Shown: one piece after another, positions 1 through 7,901 of the stretch
How the letters are laid out: every line of letters starts with the position of its first letter
How positions within the stretch are numbered: the stretch's first letter is position 1
Program-made: the position numbers and the translations under genes
From: an uncultured bacterium
GTDB taxonomy: Bacteria > Actinomycetota > Coriobacteriia > Coriobacteriales > Coriobacteriaceae
Assembly: GCA_905215725.1 (NCBI GenBank)
Contig: CAJMRD010000056.1
Location: 1 to 13,608, forward strand
Length of the DNA: 13,608 nucleotides
Direction: 5' to 3'
Notes under the pieces: model-generated
What the model was told of the DNA's origin: nothing
The model's database searches: none
What the model saw: only the letters and a program-made list of their open reading frames with translations

Positions 1-387
1 GCGCTTGCCGGCATGGGCGGAGCCGCCGCGACCGGTGCCGCCGTGGGCCTAGGCGCCGCAGCCGGCATCGCCTCCAACATGGCGAGCACTCGCGCCCCGC
101 AGCGCCCGCTCGCCCAGCTCGTCGACGTCGTGAGCGGCGAGAGCCATAGCATCACCTCCGCACAGGTGACCATCGGTCGCGAGCGCTCAGTTTCCGACAT
201 TGCCCTGCGCGACCCCAACGTGTCGCGCCGCCACGCCCAGCTCACCTTTACGGGCTCGGATTGGTCGATCGAGGACCTCAATTCCACCAACGGCACGCTC
301 GTCAACAACCGCCGCATTACGCGCTGCCCGCTGCGCAACGGCGATCTGCTGACGTTTGGCCTGAGCACCTTTGAATTTAGGGGATAG
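1..387 (+). CDS. FHA-domain protein, FhaA-like, 5' truncated
   Basis: This is the C-terminal part of a forkhead-associated (FHA) protein. The reading frame is open back to base 1, so the true start lies outside the window, and the in-frame ATG at base 13 is probably internal. The visible N-terminal ~35 residues are an Ala/Gly-rich linker. They are followed by a complete FHA domain over roughly the last 90 residues. All signature residues are visible: IGRE (Arg that contacts phosphothreonine), NVSRRHAQL (Ser and His) and STNGT (Asn). FHA domains bind phosphothreonine peptides. In Actinobacteria, FhaA (DUF3662 plus linker plus FHA) is a PknB substrate that helps control peptidoglycan synthesis. 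The first-gene position ahead of fhaB and the PP2C gene matches that operon. The DUF3662 part is not in the window, so the FhaA assignment is by context. It ends 6 bp before the next gene. Confidence 0.85.
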   Translation, partial: ALAGMGGAAATGAAVGLGAAAGIASNMASTRAPQRPLAQLVDVVSGESHSITSAQVTIGRERSVSDIALRDPNVSRRHAQLTFTGSDWSIEDLNSTNGTLVNNRRITRCPLRNGDLLTFGLSTFEFRG

Positions 388-393
388 TCGCTT

Positions 394-810
394 ATGAACA
401 TCGATATCGTCCTTTTTGCAGGCCGCATCGTCCTGGTCGCCCTGCTCTATATCTTCTTGTTCGCCGTCATGAAGACCGGCGTGGGACTTGTGCGTGGACA
501 GCGCCGCGACTCGGCTATCTGGACGATCGATGTGGACAAGGGTCCGCGCGGCATCCGCGGCATTCACGTAGACATGCTCGGCCCCGTCATCGTCGGTCGC
601 TCGCCATCTTCGGACATCTGCATCAACGAACCGTTCGTTTCGGCCTCGCACGCGCGCTTTTCGCTGCAGGGCCCGGCGCTCATCATCGAGGACCTCAACT
701 CACTTAACGGCACGCTCGTCAACGGCCGCCAGCTCGCGGAGCCCGCGACGCTGCGTGAGGGCGACGAAGTCCAGATTGGCGACGTGGTCATGAAGGTGAA
801 CCGTCGATGA
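394..810 (+). CDS. Membrane-anchored FHA-domain protein, FhaB-like
   Basis: A 138-residue protein that reads phosphothreonine marks at the membrane. Residues ~5-30 form one hydrophobic helix (DIVLFAGRIVLVALLYIFLF and following), then a short basic stretch. The FHA domain spans ~55-137: IVGRSPSSDI, VSASHARF and SLNGTLVNGR carry the conserved Arg, Ser-x-x-His and Asn-Gly. Size and layout match actinobacterial FhaB (FipA), which links the kinase/phosphatase pair to the division machinery. The ATG at 394 is preceded by AGGGGA (379-384), which overlaps the end of the upstream FHA gene, suggesting coupled translation. Its TGA stop overlaps the next gene's ATG (ATGA, 807-810). The domain call is firm. 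The FhaB role is inferred from synteny. Confidence 0.9.
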   Translation: MNIDIVLFAGRIVLVALLYIFLFAVMKTGVGLVRGQRRDSAIWTIDVDKGPRGIRGIHVDMLGPVIVGRSPSSDICINEPFVSASHARFSLQGPALIIEDLNSLNGTLVNGRQLAEPATLREGDEVQIGDVVMKVNRR

Positions 811-2606
811 TCGACGAGGAGAACAAGTCCGCAACCATGACCGAGGCACCGGCTGCCGCCGCAGCTGCACCGGCCCACGCCGCTCCGGCGGGCTCCGCCC
901 CCGTGGAACCCGAGGACACCGTGTTCTCCCTGCCTCTTTCGCATGTAACGCATGATATTTCGGATCTCGCCGATAACGAGGACGAAGAGGATGCCGTAGC
1001 GGCGCCCATCGGCGCACATGCTGCGGAACAGCCCACAGCGCCCGAAGCAGCCCCGGCGCCGGCTCACTTTGCAGAGCCCGTCGCCGCGGCAATCAACGAG
1101 AGCGCTGCGGTGTTTGCGGCACCCGAGCCCGCCGCGCCGGCGTTTCCCATAGCCCCGGCATCCGAGGTTGCGCCCGCGTCTACGCCGGCGCCCGAGCCTA
1201 TAGACGTCAGCCCGCAAGACGACGAGTCGACCGCCCGCGTGTCCGAGGAGCCCGACTCCCCGGACACCGACAATTCCGAATCAAACACCGAGACCGACAC
1301 CGTCTCTCCCGGTGACACAGCCGAGATCGACGTTGCCGCCGTTGAGGCCAAGCTCAAAGACCCCGGCTCGACCATGAGCTTTGAGCCCCTGACCGAGGAG
1401 CGCATCGAGACCGACTCGACCTATGATGCCGGCACCACCACGCAACTCATGTGGGGCGCCCGCTCCGACGTTGGCTGTGTGCGCCCGCACAATGAGGATT
1501 CCTACCTGGTGCAGTCGCCGCTCTTTTGCGTATGCGACGGCATGGGCGGTCACGCCGCCGGCGAGGTAGCCTCTTCTATCGCCGTCGAGACTATTGCCAA
1601 AACGGCCCCGCAGTCCGCCGACGCAGCACGCTTGGCCGCAGCCGTCGAGGCCGCTAACGCCGCCGTAATCGAGGCGGCCCTGAACGGCCTGGGCAAGCCC
1701 GGCATGGGCTGCACAGCCACCTGCGCCTATATCGAAAACGACACGCTCGCCATCGCCCACGTGGGCGACTCGCGCGCCTACCTGCTCCACGAGGGCACGC
1801 TCATCCGCGTGACCCGCGACCACTCCTACGTGGAGGAGCTCGTGGACGCCGGCGAGATCACGGCAGACGAGGCTCGCGTCCACCCCAACCGTTCGGTCAT
1901 CACCCGTGCGCTGGGCTCGGACCCCGCCATGTATGCCGACCACTTCACTCTGCATATCGAGGAAGGCGACCGCCTGATCCTGTGCTCCGACGGCCTTTCG
2001 AGCATGATTCCCGACAGCGATATCGAGAACATCGCCACGCAGTCCTCAACCGCGCAAATCTGCGTCGACAACCTAGTGGACGCGGCGCTTGCCGCCGGCG
2101 GCCACGACAACGTGACCGTAGTAGTCGTTGACCTGGTTGACGATGGCGTTATGCGCGAGGCGCAACGCGTGCGTCGCCGCAACATTACCATCGCCGCCAT
2201 CCTGGCCCTCGTCTTTGTGCTGGCAGCTGGCATCTGGGCCTACACGGGTGTCACCGGCTCGTACTACCTGGGTACCCACCAGGGCAATGTCGCCGTCTGG
2301 CGCGGCCTGCCCGGCAAGCCGCTCGGACTCAAGCTCCACTGGCTCGAAAGCGAAACCAGCATCAAGCTATCCGACCTGCCCGAAGACACGCAAAACCGCC
2401 TCAAGGCGGGCATTCCGCAAACAAGTGTCGACGATGCGCAGGATACGATATCCAAGTACCGCCACCAGATCGACGAGGAGCAGACCCGCCAGGTGATCGA
2501 CGCGCAAACGATTCGCGACAACACCAATCAGGGATCGACCTCCGAATCAGATTCCGAGAAAACCGCCGAACAGTCCGCCGAGGCCGAAGCCTCCGATAAG
2601 AATTAG
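807..2606 (+). CDS. PP2C-family Ser/Thr phosphatase (PstP-like) with long N-terminal extension
   Basis: A 599-residue membrane phosphatase expected to reverse the phosphorylations made by the PASTA kinase at 5626-7581. The PP2C domain covers ~216-443. Metal-binding motifs are intact: RPHNEDSY (~226-233), CDGMGGHAAGE (~243-253), HVGDSRAYL (~318-326), LCSDGLS (~392-398) and GGHDNVTVV (~431-439). An arginine-rich stretch precedes one membrane helix (~459-480). A ~118-residue outer part follows, beginning with a YYLGTHQGNVAVWRGLPG segment like that of mycobacterial PstP and ending in a Ser/Glu/Ala-rich tail. The unusual part is residues 1-~210: an Ala/Pro-rich segment, then an acidic Ser/Thr-rich segment, with no counterpart in typical PstP, which begins at the phosphatase domain. 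The ATG at 807 overlaps the fhaB stop and has GAAGGTGAA just upstream. The ATG at 1449 at the domain edge lacks a ribosome binding site, so the long form is preferred. Confidence 0.93.
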   Translation: MIDEENKSATMTEAPAAAAAAPAHAAPAGSAPVEPEDTVFSLPLSHVTHDISDLADNEDEEDAVAAPIGAHAAEQPTAPEAAPAPAHFAEPVAAAINESAAVFAAPEPAAPAFPIAPASEVAPASTPAPEPIDVSPQDDESTARVSEEPDSPDTDNSESNTETDTVSPGDTAEIDVAAVEAKLKDPGSTMSFEPLTEERIETDSTYDAGTTTQLMWGARSDVGCVRPHNEDSYLVQSPLFCVCDGMGGHAAGEVASSIAVETIAKTAPQSADAARLAAAVEAANAAVIEAALNGLGKPGMGCTATCAYIENDTLAIAHVGDSRAYLLHEGTLIRVTRDHSYVEELVDAGEITADEARVHPNRSVITRALGSDPAMYADHFTLHIEEGDRLILCSDGLSSMIPDSDIENIATQSSTAQICVDNLVDAALAAGGHDNVTVVVVDLVDDGVMREAQRVRRRNITIAAILALVFVLAAGIWAYTGVTGSYYLGTHQGNVAVWRGLPGKPLGLKLHWLESETSIKLSDLPEDTQNRLKAGIPQTSVDDAQDTISKYRHQIDEEQTRQVIDAQTIRDNTNQGSTSESDSEKTAEQSAEAEASDKN

Positions 2607-2622
2607 AAAGGGAGTGCCGCTT

Positions 2623-5493
2623 ATGAGTCGCCGCAACACCGAGCTGCTCTTGCTCATCGCCTCGGCGTTCCCCGTCATCCTGCTGTATGCGATGTACGTC
2701 CTCACCGCGGGCGCTGCCATCTCCTTTGAGACGCTCGCCGTACCGATCGGCCTCTTTGCCGCCTTCGCCGCGGCACATATCGCCGTGCGCATCTTGGCGC
2801 CCGGCGCCGACCCCGCCATCCTACCCATCGTATTTATACTTTCGGGCATCGGCATCACGTTCGTGACGCGTCTCGCCCCCGCTCTCGCCATCTCACAGCT
2901 CATCATCCTGTTTGTCTCGGTGGCGCTCATGGTGGGAACGCTTGCACTGGTCAAAAACCTCGACGTGGTCATGCGCTACAAGTACACCTTTGGCATTATC
3001 GGCATCATCCTGCTGATGCTGCCCATCTTTATCGGCACCACGATCTCGGGCTCCAAGCTGTGGATTCGCATCGCGGGCTTTACCATCCAGCCTGGCGAGT
3101 TCGCCAAGGTCTTTATCGTCCTGTTCCTGGCCGGCTACCTGGCCGAGAACCGCGAGCTGCTCTCCATCTCCAACCGCAAGATCCTGGGCTTTAAGATCCC
3201 TCGTCTGCGACTGCTGCTGCCGCTGTTTGCCGTGTGGGGTGTGTGCCTGCTCGTCGTCGTCTTCGAACGCGACCTGGGTTCGGCCGTGCTGTTCTACACC
3301 ATCTTCTTGCTGATGCTCTACGTTGCCACGGGGCGCTTTTCGTATGTCGTTATCGGCCTTGCGCTCTTAGCTGTTGGAGCCGTGGGCGCCTACAAGTTCC
3401 TGTCTCACGTTCAGGTGCGTTTCCAGGTTTGGCTCGATCCGTTTAAGGACGCCCAGGGCCAGGGCTACCAGATCGTCCAGTCGCTCTTCTCGCTTGCCGA
3501 TGGCGGTCTGGTCGGTGTTGGCATCGGCAACGGCATGGCCAACAACATCCCTGTCGTCGAGTCCGACTTTATCTTCTCGGCTATCGGCGAGGAGATGGGC
3601 CTTTTGGGCGGCGGCGCCGTGCTCATCCTGTTTATGCTCTTTGCCGTGCGTGGCCTCACCACAGCTGCCCGCGCAAAGTCCGACCTTGCCGCCTTTAGCG
3701 CCACCGGTCTTACGGCAGCCATCAGCTTCCAGGCCTTCTTGATCGTTGGCGGCGTAACCCGCCTGATCCCGCTGACCGGCGTCACCCTGCCCTTTATGAG
3801 CCAGGGCGGCTCCTCTCTGCTGGCGAGCTTTATCATCGTCGCGCTCCTGCTGCGCGCCGGTGACGAGGCGACCGGACGCGAGGCCGAGCTTACCGGCACC
3901 GGCACCATGGCCGCCATCACCGATGATCAGGTCGCATCTGCCGCCGCCCCGACGGGCACGCGCTTTGCCACCTCGTCTTCCTACGGCAGCGGCAGCCATT
4001 CCGTCGGCTCGCGCATGCGCCGTCGCCTGCTCGACACGCCTGAATCCGGTGTGCTCGGCCGCGTTGCGCTCGCCAACCGTCTAACCCGTGCGGTGCTCGC
4101 CTTTACGGCGCTGTTCGCCATCCTTATCGGCAACCTCACCTATGTCCAGGTCATTAAGGCCAAGGACTATCAGGACATGCCGACCAACAACCACACCATC
4201 GCCCGCTCCAGGTACATCCAGCGCGGCTCCATCATCACGTCCGACGGCGTGACGCTGGCCGAGTCGCTGCAGCAGGAGGACGGCACCTACGTACGCTCCT
4301 ACCCCAACGGTAACCTGGCAGCGCACGTGGTTGGCTACGTGAGCCAGCAGTATGGCACCACCGCCATCGAGAGCGTCATGAACGACACGCTCACCGGTTC
4401 TAAGGACTACTCCAGCTGGAACAACGCCATCGCGTCGCTCGCGGGCCAGACCCAGCCGGGCAACACCGCCAAGCTCACCATCGACTCGCGCATCCAGACG
4501 GCGGCCGAGCAGGCACTCAAGGGCTTTAAGGGCGCTGTAGTGGTCATCGACCCGCGTACCGGCGCGGTGCTCGCATGTGCCAGCTCGCCCACCTACGACA
4601 ACACCAACATCGATGCCCTGCTGCAGACGGGCGGCGGCGAGGACGGCTCCATGTACAATCGCGCCATGGACGCGCTGTACACGCCGGGCTCAACGTTTAA
4701 GGTCGTTACGCTTTCCGCGGCACTCGAGACCGGTACCGCCAGCCTTACCAGCACCTACCAGGCGCCCGGCTCCATGGACATCGGCAACGCACCGGTCACC
4801 AACTATGCCAACGAGAGCTACGGCACCATCAGCCTGCAGCAGGCCTTTGCCGTGTCCTCCAACGTCGTCTTTGGCCAGGTGGCAAACGAAGTTGGCGCAA
4901 ACACGCTCGTGCAGTTTGCCAACGCCTTTGGCTACGGCCAAAAGCTCGGCCAGGACCTGACCTCCGCGGCCTCCATCATGGCCGACCCGTCGCTCATGAC
5001 CGAGTGGGAGACCGCCTGGGCCGGCGCCGGCCAGCCTGTCGGCATGGACCACACGCCCGGCCCGCAGACCACCGTCATGCAAAACGCCGTGATTGCCGCC
5101 GCCATCGCTAACAGCGGCGTGGTCATGGACCCGTACTTTGTAGCCCAGGTACTCGCCCCGGACGGAACCGTGGTCAAGACCACGCAGTCCCGCTCGCTGG
5201 GTCAGGCCGTCAGCTCCGCCACGGCCGACCAGGTCAAGCAGGCCATGCTTGCCGTCGTCCAGTCCGGCACCGGCACCGATGCCCAAATCCCCGGCGTCAA
5301 GGTTGCCGGCAAGACCGGCTCGGCCGAGACTGGCGGCACCAACGTCAACTCGATGTTCGTTGGCTTTGCACCTTACGATTCACCCACGGTCGCCATCTCG
5401 GTGGCCTTGGAGGATTTCGACAAGCATGACGTCAAGGCCGCCAAGATCGCCGGCATCGTCCTGACCGCGGCGCTTGCCGCACAGGGAGCGTGA
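2623..5493 (+). CDS. SEDS glycosyltransferase-class B PBP fusion (RodA/FtsW + PbpA/FtsI)
   Basis: A 956-residue single chain joining the two halves of a peptidoglycan synthase. Residues 1-~412 are a polytopic SEDS protein (about ten helices) that polymerises lipid II. The GQGYQIVQSLFSLADGG and VESDFIFSAIGEEMG motifs are present, with Asp315 matching the catalytic Asp of RodA/FtsW. A polar ~75-residue linker (~412-485) leads to a new membrane helix (~490-512), then an RGSIITSDG segment and a transpeptidase domain. The active-site triad is complete: S690-TFK, S745-S-N and K897-TG. Topology is consistent, with the SEDS C-terminus and the PBP N-terminus both cytoplasmic. In mycobacteria rodA and pbpA are separate adjacent genes. 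Here the frame is continuous and no ribosome binding site precedes the second half. The ATG at 2623 is chosen over the GTG at 2614 because AAAGGGAG (2607-2614) lies 8 bases before the ATG and overlaps the GTG. Elongation versus division role is unresolved; synteny favours RodA/PbpA. Confidence 0.95.
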   Translation: MSRRNTELLLLIASAFPVILLYAMYVLTAGAAISFETLAVPIGLFAAFAAAHIAVRILAPGADPAILPIVFILSGIGITFVTRLAPALAISQLIILFVSVALMVGTLALVKNLDVVMRYKYTFGIIGIILLMLPIFIGTTISGSKLWIRIAGFTIQPGEFAKVFIVLFLAGYLAENRELLSISNRKILGFKIPRLRLLLPLFAVWGVCLLVVVFERDLGSAVLFYTIFLLMLYVATGRFSYVVIGLALLAVGAVGAYKFLSHVQVRFQVWLDPFKDAQGQGYQIVQSLFSLADGGLVGVGIGNGMANNIPVVESDFIFSAIGEEMGLLGGGAVLILFMLFAVRGLTTAARAKSDLAAFSATGLTAAISFQAFLIVGGVTRLIPLTGVTLPFMSQGGSSLLASFIIVALLLRAGDEATGREAELTGTGTMAAITDDQVASAAAPTGTRFATSSSYGSGSHSVGSRMRRRLLDTPESGVLGRVALANRLTRAVLAFTALFAILIGNLTYVQVIKAKDYQDMPTNNHTIARSRYIQRGSIITSDGVTLAESLQQEDGTYVRSYPNGNLAAHVVGYVSQQYGTTAIESVMNDTLTGSKDYSSWNNAIASLAGQTQPGNTAKLTIDSRIQTAAEQALKGFKGAVVVIDPRTGAVLACASSPTYDNTNIDALLQTGGGEDGSMYNRAMDALYTPGSTFKVVTLSAALETGTASLTSTYQAPGSMDIGNAPVTNYANESYGTISLQQAFAVSSNVVFGQVANEVGANTLVQFANAFGYGQKLGQDLTSAASIMADPSLMTEWETAWAGAGQPVGMDHTPGPQTTVMQNAVIAAAIANSGVVMDPYFVAQVLAPDGTVVKTTQSRSLGQAVSSATADQVKQAMLAVVQSGTGTDAQIPGVKVAGKTGSAETGGTNVNSMFVGFAPYDSPTVAISVALEDFDKHDVKAAKIAGIVLTAALAAQGA

Positions 5494-5625
5494 TGCCCAT
5501 GATCGAATCGGACACCCGAGGCGCGCCGCGGCCGAAGAGTTAGCGGCAACGCGCCACACGGCCCCAGCGGCCACATCGTAGGTACTACACACATCGTTGA
5601 GCGAATAGTTATGTTAGGAGCAGGA

Positions 5626-7581
5626 ATGGAACAGAGGGTCCTCGGGGGAAGATACCTCCTCAAGGATAAGGTGGGGACAGGCGGCATGGCGACCGTCTAC
5701 CGTGCACAGGACCAGGTCCTCGACCGCACGGTAGCCGTCAAGATCATGCTGCCGCAGTATGCTGGCGACGCAACCTTCGCCGCACGCTTTAAGCAGGAGG
5801 CCCAGGCAGCAGCCGGCCTCTCCTCCCCCTATATCGTGGGCGTCTACGATTGGGGCAAGGACGGCGACACCTATTACATCGTCATGGAGTACCTGCGCGG
5901 CACCGACCTTAAGAGCGGCATCAAGAGCCACGGCGCCCTCGACCCCAAGAAGGTCGCCCAGATCGGCTCGCAGATCAGCTCCGCGCTTTCGGTCGCCCAC
6001 AAGCACGAGATCATCCACCGCGACATTAAGCCGCAGAACATCATGGTGCTGCCCGACGGCAACATCAAGGTGATGGACTTTGGCATCGCGCGCGCCAAGA
6101 ACAGCCACCTCACGCAAGACAACAACGTGCTGGGAACCGCCCACTACGTCAGCCCCGAGCAGACCCGTGGTCAGGACCTCGGCCCCACCTCGGATATCTA
6201 CTCGCTGGGCGTCGTGATGTACGAGTGCGCCACTGGCCGCGTTCCCTTTGACGGTGACGACGCTATCTCAGTCGCACTCAAGCAGGTCAACGAGCTGCCT
6301 ATTCCGCCGAGCCAGATCAACTCCGGTGTCGACGCCGACCTTGAGCGCATCATCCTCAAGTGCATGGAGAAGGATCCGGCAAACCGCTTCCAGACCGCCG
6401 ACGAGCTGCGTCAGGTGCTCAACAGCTACCTGTCGGGCCGTGCCGTCAACGTCTCGGAGCCCACGCGCATCATCGGTGCCCCCGGTGAGCTGGGCGCCAC
6501 CAAGACTCGCGAGCTTTCCGATCAGACGCGCGCCATGGTGCGTCCCGTCTCGGGCGTGAGCGGCCAGAATACCGCCCGTAGCTCGGTTTCGGGCTCCACC
6601 GGCTCGTACGAGGTCGAAGAGCCCAAATCCAACAAGAACAAGATCATCGCCGCCGTGGTGGCAGCCGTTGCCGTCATCGGCATCGTGGTGGCCTTTGCCA
6701 CAGGACTCTTTGGCGGCGAGCAGGTCACCGTGCCCGATGTGCTGGGCAAGGACCAGCAGACTGCCGTCGAGCTGATCAAGGAAGCCGGCCTCGAGGTCGG
6801 CACCATCGACCAAAGCTACAACGACGATGTCGACGAGGGCAAGGTCGCCGAGCAGACGCCCAACGGCAACACCAAGAAGGCCAAGGGCACCAAGGTGAAC
6901 CTGGTAATCTCCAAGGGTCCCAAGCCCTCCGAGAAGGTTGAGGTTCCCCAGCTTGTCGGCCTGACCAAGGACCAGGCCGAGGCCGCGCTGGCAAGCGTTG
7001 GCCTGAAGGGCAACGCCTCCGAGGAGGCCAACGAGGCCGATGAGGGCCAGGTCTTTGAGCAGGGCACCGAAACCGGTAAGGAAGTCGCGAAGGGCACGAC
7101 CATCTCGTACAAGGTCTCGAGCGGCCCGGATACCACGTCCGTCCCCGACCTGACCGACATGACCGAGGCCCAGGCGCGCAACGCCCTCGATATGGCAGGC
7201 TTTGGCGTCGACGTGAGCTACCAGGAGAACGACTCGGTTACCGAGGGCACCGTGATCAGCTGGAACCCCAGCGGCAAGCAGAAGCCCGGCGCCACGATTA
7301 CCGTCGTCATTGCCAAGAAGTCCGGCAAGGCCAGTGTTCCGGGCAACCTGTACGGCAAGAGCATCTCCGCCGCCGTCACCGCGCTCAACAACGCCGGTTT
7401 CTATAACATTGGCTTCTGTGACCAGAACGGCAATCCCGTAAGCGGTAACGAGGACGCCACCGTTACAGGCGTCTCCCCCACCGGCAAGCAGTCCACCGAC
7501 AGCACGATTACGCTGACGGTCGCACTTTCTGGCTCGGGCTCGGGCACGGGCACGGGCGACGATTCCGGTACGACCAACTAG
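5626..7581 (+). CDS. pknB: PASTA-domain Ser/Thr protein kinase (PknB-like)
   Basis: A 651-residue transmembrane kinase that senses peptidoglycan fragments or lipid II outside and phosphorylates wall-synthesis and FHA proteins inside. The kinase domain (~10-275) shows the glycine loop GTGGMATVY, VAVK (Lys39), HRDIKPQN (catalytic Asp133), DFGIAR (Asp151) and GTAHYVSPEQ. A ~65-residue juxtamembrane region leads to a helix at ~340-363. Four PASTA repeats follow, starting near residues 366, 438, 506 and 571. The chain ends in a Gly/Ser/Thr tail. In the activation loop, Thr163 is followed two residues later by Asp165, where mycobacterial PknB has a second phospho-threonine. The ATG at 5626 is preferred over the one at 5611 because TTAGGAG (5614-5620) sits 5 bases before it. 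A 132-bp gap separates it from the SEDS-PBP gene. It is last in the operon, before a strong terminator. Confidence 0.95.
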   Translation: MEQRVLGGRYLLKDKVGTGGMATVYRAQDQVLDRTVAVKIMLPQYAGDATFAARFKQEAQAAAGLSSPYIVGVYDWGKDGDTYYIVMEYLRGTDLKSGIKSHGALDPKKVAQIGSQISSALSVAHKHEIIHRDIKPQNIMVLPDGNIKVMDFGIARAKNSHLTQDNNVLGTAHYVSPEQTRGQDLGPTSDIYSLGVVMYECATGRVPFDGDDAISVALKQVNELPIPPSQINSGVDADLERIILKCMEKDPANRFQTADELRQVLNSYLSGRAVNVSEPTRIIGAPGELGATKTRELSDQTRAMVRPVSGVSGQNTARSSVSGSTGSYEVEEPKSNKNKIIAAVVAAVAVIGIVVAFATGLFGGEQVTVPDVLGKDQQTAVELIKEAGLEVGTIDQSYNDDVDEGKVAEQTPNGNTKKAKGTKVNLVISKGPKPSEKVEVPQLVGLTKDQAEAALASVGLKGNASEEANEADEGQVFEQGTETGKEVAKGTTISYKVSSGPDTTSVPDLTDMTEAQARNALDMAGFGVDVSYQENDSVTEGTVISWNPSGKQKPGATITVVIAKKSGKASVPGNLYGKSISAAVTALNNAGFYNIGFCDQNGNPVSGNEDATVTGVSPTGKQSTDSTITLTVALSGSGSGTGTGDDSGTTN

Positions 7582-7633
7582 TCGCCACCTCACCGCTCAT
7601 TACGGCTCTCGCCGCAAACATATTCGCTCACAG

Positions 7634-7673
7634 GCGCCCGCTTGCTTCCCCAGCAAGCGGGCGCTTTCTTTAT
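7634..7673 (+). terminator. Rho-independent terminator after pknB
   Basis: A perfect 12-bp stem (7634-7645 with 7653-7664, GCGCCCGCTTGC and its complement) closes a 7-base loop and is followed by TTTCTTTAT. It lies 52 bp after the pknB stop and closes the wall-synthesis operon. Confidence 0.92.
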
Positions 7674-7711
7674 CTGAAGCAGCAAATACTACGGCATGCC
7701 TTAAACCAAAA

Positions 7712-7740
7712 GAGCCCGGCACCGTAACGGTACCGGGCTC
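7712..7740 (-). terminator. Hairpin terminator in repeat copy 1
   Basis: On the minus strand, GAGCCCGGTACC pairs over 12 bp with GGTGCCGGGCTC around the loop GTTAC, and the tail is TTTTGGTTT (7711-7703). It is a better terminator than the copy directly behind the intact tRNA and probably acts as a backup stop for tRNA transcription. Confidence 0.6.
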
Positions 7741-7750
7741 GATATTCCTC

Positions 7751-7773
7751 TGGTGCCCCCGGGCGGATTCGAA
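7751..7773 (-). pseudogene. Truncated tRNA-Arg 3' fragment
   Basis: On the minus strand this is the tRNA 3' end only: TTCGAAT loop, CCGCC T-stem strand, CGGGGGC acceptor strand, then A and CCA. No 5' half precedes it: the bases at 7774 and beyond diverge at once from the intact tRNA. It is a non-functional remnant from tandem duplication or from a past integration event at the tRNA 3' end. Confidence 0.75.
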
Positions 7774-7827
7774 AACTCCCCCCGCGGGGAAATTGGTGAC
7801 GCGGGTGTCGACAGCCCGAATCCTGCC

Positions 7828-7901
7828 CTTAGACCAGAAGAGCCCGGCACCGTAGCGGTACCAGGCTCGATATTCCTCTGGTGCCCCCGGGCGGATTCGA
7901 A
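7828..7901. repeat. Direct repeat copy 2: 3' end of intact tRNA-Arg plus its hairpin
   Basis: This is the partner of the 7700-7773 copy (70 of 74 bases identical). It includes the 3' end of the intact tRNA-Arg gene and the hairpin downstream of it. Confidence 0.9.
7831..7868 (-). terminator. Hairpin downstream of tRNA-Arg
   Basis: Ten bases after the encoded CCA on the minus strand, GAGCCTGGTACC pairs with GGTGCCGGGCTC (12 bp including two G-U pairs, loop GCTAC). The tail is TTCTGGTCT, a weak T-run. It is likely the tRNA transcription terminator or processing signal. Confidence 0.6.

Larger units (their letters stand above)
7700..7773. repeat. Direct repeat copy 1: tRNA-Arg 3' end plus terminator hairpin
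   Basis: This 74-bp segment matches 7828-7901 at an offset of exactly 128 bp with four mismatches (7704, 7709, 7727 and 7735, all A/G transitions). Read on the minus strand it holds the last 23 nt of the tRNA-Arg gene including CCA, a 10-nt spacer, and a 12-bp hairpin with a T-rich tail. The 54 bp between the copies (7774-7827) include a CCCCGCGGGG palindrome and an inverted partial tRNA match. Confidence 0.9.

Noticed and set aside
3880..4080. Separate start for an independent PBP gene after the SEDS domain
   Set aside because: In-frame ATGs in the linker, such as the one near 4015, lack an upstream ribosome binding site, and the frame from the SEDS domain is uninterrupted.
6268..7593. A 441-codon minus-strand open frame opposite pknB
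   Set aside because: It is antisense to the PASTA region and has a Gly/Leu/Ala-biased translation typical of a GC-rich shadow frame. There is no ribosome binding site or domain.
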